From contig JAPKCZ010000074.1 in the NCBI GenBank assembly GCA_028822745.1, forward strand, positions 1 through 8,029: a stretch of DNA of 8,029 nucleotides, written 5' to 3'. Below the pieces are notes generated by a model that was given only the letters and a program-made list of their open reading frames with translations, was not told the DNA's origin and made no database searches. The translations under genes and the position numbers were made by a program. The stretch is from Kiritimatiellia bacterium (lineage in GTDB: Bacteria; Verrucomicrobiota; Kiritimatiellia; UBA8416; JAIOPI01). This document shows positions 7,093-8,029 of this stretch, piece after piece (position 1 is the stretch's first letter; each line of letters begins with the position of its first letter).

Positions 7093-7271
7093 CACCACGA
7101 AGGACGCGAAGACCACGAAGCAACCCATGGACGGGCAATGGATTGCAAAACAGATTTTATATTTTCGCCGACAGCTATTCGGTGTGGCCGTGAACAATAT
7201 TGAGCTCCACCAAGGGACGTGGATCCATTCAGTTCTTCTGGTTCTTCGTGCCTTTCGTGCACTTCGTGGTG
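7093..7271. repeat. Imperfect inverted repeat of CACGAAG-type 9-nt units
   Basis: The left arm (7093-7120) consists of consecutive 9-nt units ending in ACGAAG or GCGAAG and begins CACCACGAAG. The right arm (7244-7271) is its inverted copy, ending CTTCGTGGTG. Aligned by hand, 22 of 28 positions match. The arms enclose 123 nt of non-coding DNA. The element fills the gap between the phosphodiesterase and rapA; the flanks (7038-7092 and 7272-7320) show no gene. Similar CACGAAG/CTTCGTG arrays recur between genes in many PVC and other environmental genomes, as I recall, but I know of no accepted name. It could fold as a long hairpin and act as a transcription boundary. Confidence 0.65.
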
Positions 7272-7320
7272 ATTTTAACTACTGTTATTAGAATGATGAA
7301 CCCTGGAGCCACAAAGATCC

Positions 7321-8029
7321 ATGACGAATAGAGGTAGCGCCATCCCGTTTCTGGTAGGACAACGCTGGAGTAGTGACACGGAGTCAGAGCTCGGCTTGGG
7401 ACTCGTGCGCACGGTGGACGCGCGCCAGTTGATCGTTATGTTTCCTGCGGCAGGTGAAACACGCTGCTATTCGACCGACGCACCGCCGCTGCATCGCGTG
7501 CATTTCGAGGCTGGCGATACGATTCTCGATCGTGAGGGGAACAGCCTGTGCATCGTTCGTGTCGAAGAAGACGCCGATGGCCTTTTGGTTTATCACGGTG
7601 AAGCTGGTGAGCAGATGCGCGAAACCGAACTGGCCGACAATCAGCACCGCGATCAGCCTCTGGATCGTCTCTGGGGCGGGCAGTTGAGCCGTCCCGAGGA
7701 ATTTGATTTGCGCAAAGACGTCGCGGACTGGTTTCACACATTGCAGGCGCATCCGGCCTGCGGGTTCATTGGCGGCAAAGTGCGCCTGATTCCGCATCAG
7801 TTCTATATTGCCAACGAAGTCGCCCGCCGGGCTTCGCCGCGCGTGCTCTTGTGTGATGAAGTGGGGCTGGGCAAGACCATTGAAGCCTTGCTGATTCTGC
7901 ATCGCATGTGGGTTAGTGGTGCCGCCGAACGCGTCCTGATTCTGGTGCCGGACGCCCTCGTGAACCAGTGGTTCGTCGAGCTGTATCGTCGCTTCAATCT
8001 GCGGGCGCGGATTGTCGATGCCGAGCATG
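7321..8029 (+). CDS. rapA: RNA polymerase-associated ATPase RapA, N-terminal 236 codons
   Basis: RapA is a Swi2/Snf2-family ATPase that binds core RNA polymerase and helps recycle it after termination. The window holds the N-terminal quarter of the roughly 950-residue family, with the rest past the right edge. Seen: the Tudor-like N-terminal region opens with FLVGQRWSSDTESELGLGLV (10-29), almost the E. coli sequence, followed by VDARQLIVMFPAAGETRCY (32-50) and HRVHFEAGDTI (58-68). The ATPase begins with the Q-motif region RLIPHQ (155-160), then Walker A DEVGLGKTIEA (179-189) and the conserved GAAERVLILVPDALVNQW. The ATG at 7321 is the best start: an in-frame stop lies 24 nt upstream and a GGAG lies 12 nt upstream, a slightly long spacing. 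The first nine residues are a few longer than in E. coli. The gene is intact as far as it goes. A repeat-filled gap upstream suggests its own promoter, not identified. Confidence 0.92.
   Translation, partial: MTNRGSAIPFLVGQRWSSDTESELGLGLVRTVDARQLIVMFPAAGETRCYSTDAPPLHRVHFEAGDTILDREGNSLCIVRVEEDADGLLVYHGEAGEQMRETELADNQHRDQPLDRLWGGQLSRPEEFDLRKDVADWFHTLQAHPACGFIGGKVRLIPHQFYIANEVARRASPRVLLCDEVGLGKTIEALLILHRMWVSGAAERVLILVPDALVNQWFVELYRRFNLRARIVDAEH

Noticed and set aside
7031..7291. 86-codon plus-strand frame after the phosphodiesterase
   Set aside because: Its codons are largely the CACGAAG/CTTCGTG repeat arms (giving patterns such as LRAFRALRG). It has no ribosome-binding site and overlaps the upstream gene end.
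7384..8028. 214-codon minus-strand open frame at the right edge
   Set aside because: It is antisense to rapA, whose N-terminal and Walker A motifs are unmistakable.

Overview
This window looks like an ordinary chromosomal stretch from a free-living bacterium of roughly 55% G+C, judged by eye. The best guess at its origin is the PVC group, perhaps a Kiritimatiellota-like lineage. That rests mainly on the secreted protein at 631-1902, whose C-terminal block (short linker, DEDNDG calcium-binding motif, then a small beta-rich tail) is a common architecture there. The xylulokinase-type kinase carries a GDQPNN active-site motif that I associate with Bacteroidetes/PVC homologues. The guess is an inference from protein style, with no marker gene to support it.

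Left part (1-1902, minus strand). A Ras/Rab-like small GTPase runs off the left edge and starts at a TTG codon. Upstream of it, on the same strand, lies a secreted lectin-like protein gene that closes with a clean Rho-independent terminator at 577-610, so the two are separate transcription units.

Middle (1999-3020, plus strand). A polytopic membrane-protein gene is split over three frames. Two single-base losses, in an A run near 2414 and a G run near 2674, would account for this, and restoring both gives one ORF of 234 codons. It weakly resembles the membrane half of a CDP-alcohol phosphatidyltransferase, but the catalytic half is not there. Behind it lies a 113-bp element bounded by 19-bp inverted repeats, directly upstream of the next gene.

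Right part (3021-8029, plus strand). A PiT-family phosphate transporter is followed, after a 177-bp gap, by a xylulokinase-family sugar kinase. An 18-bp gap then leads to a PhnP-like metallo-beta-lactamase-fold phosphodiesterase, probably co-transcribed with the kinase. A 283-bp non-coding gap holds an imperfect inverted repeat built from 9-nt CACGAAG-type units. The window ends inside rapA, the RNA-polymerase-recycling Swi2/Snf2 ATPase.

Phosphate import, sugar phosphorylation and cyclic-phosphate hydrolysis are loosely related, but nothing in the sequence proves a shared pathway. No defence system, CRISPR array, tRNA, rRNA or intact transposon was seen. The items most worth checking are the doubly frame-disrupted membrane gene, the two inverted-repeat elements and the GTPase with a changed switch II residue.
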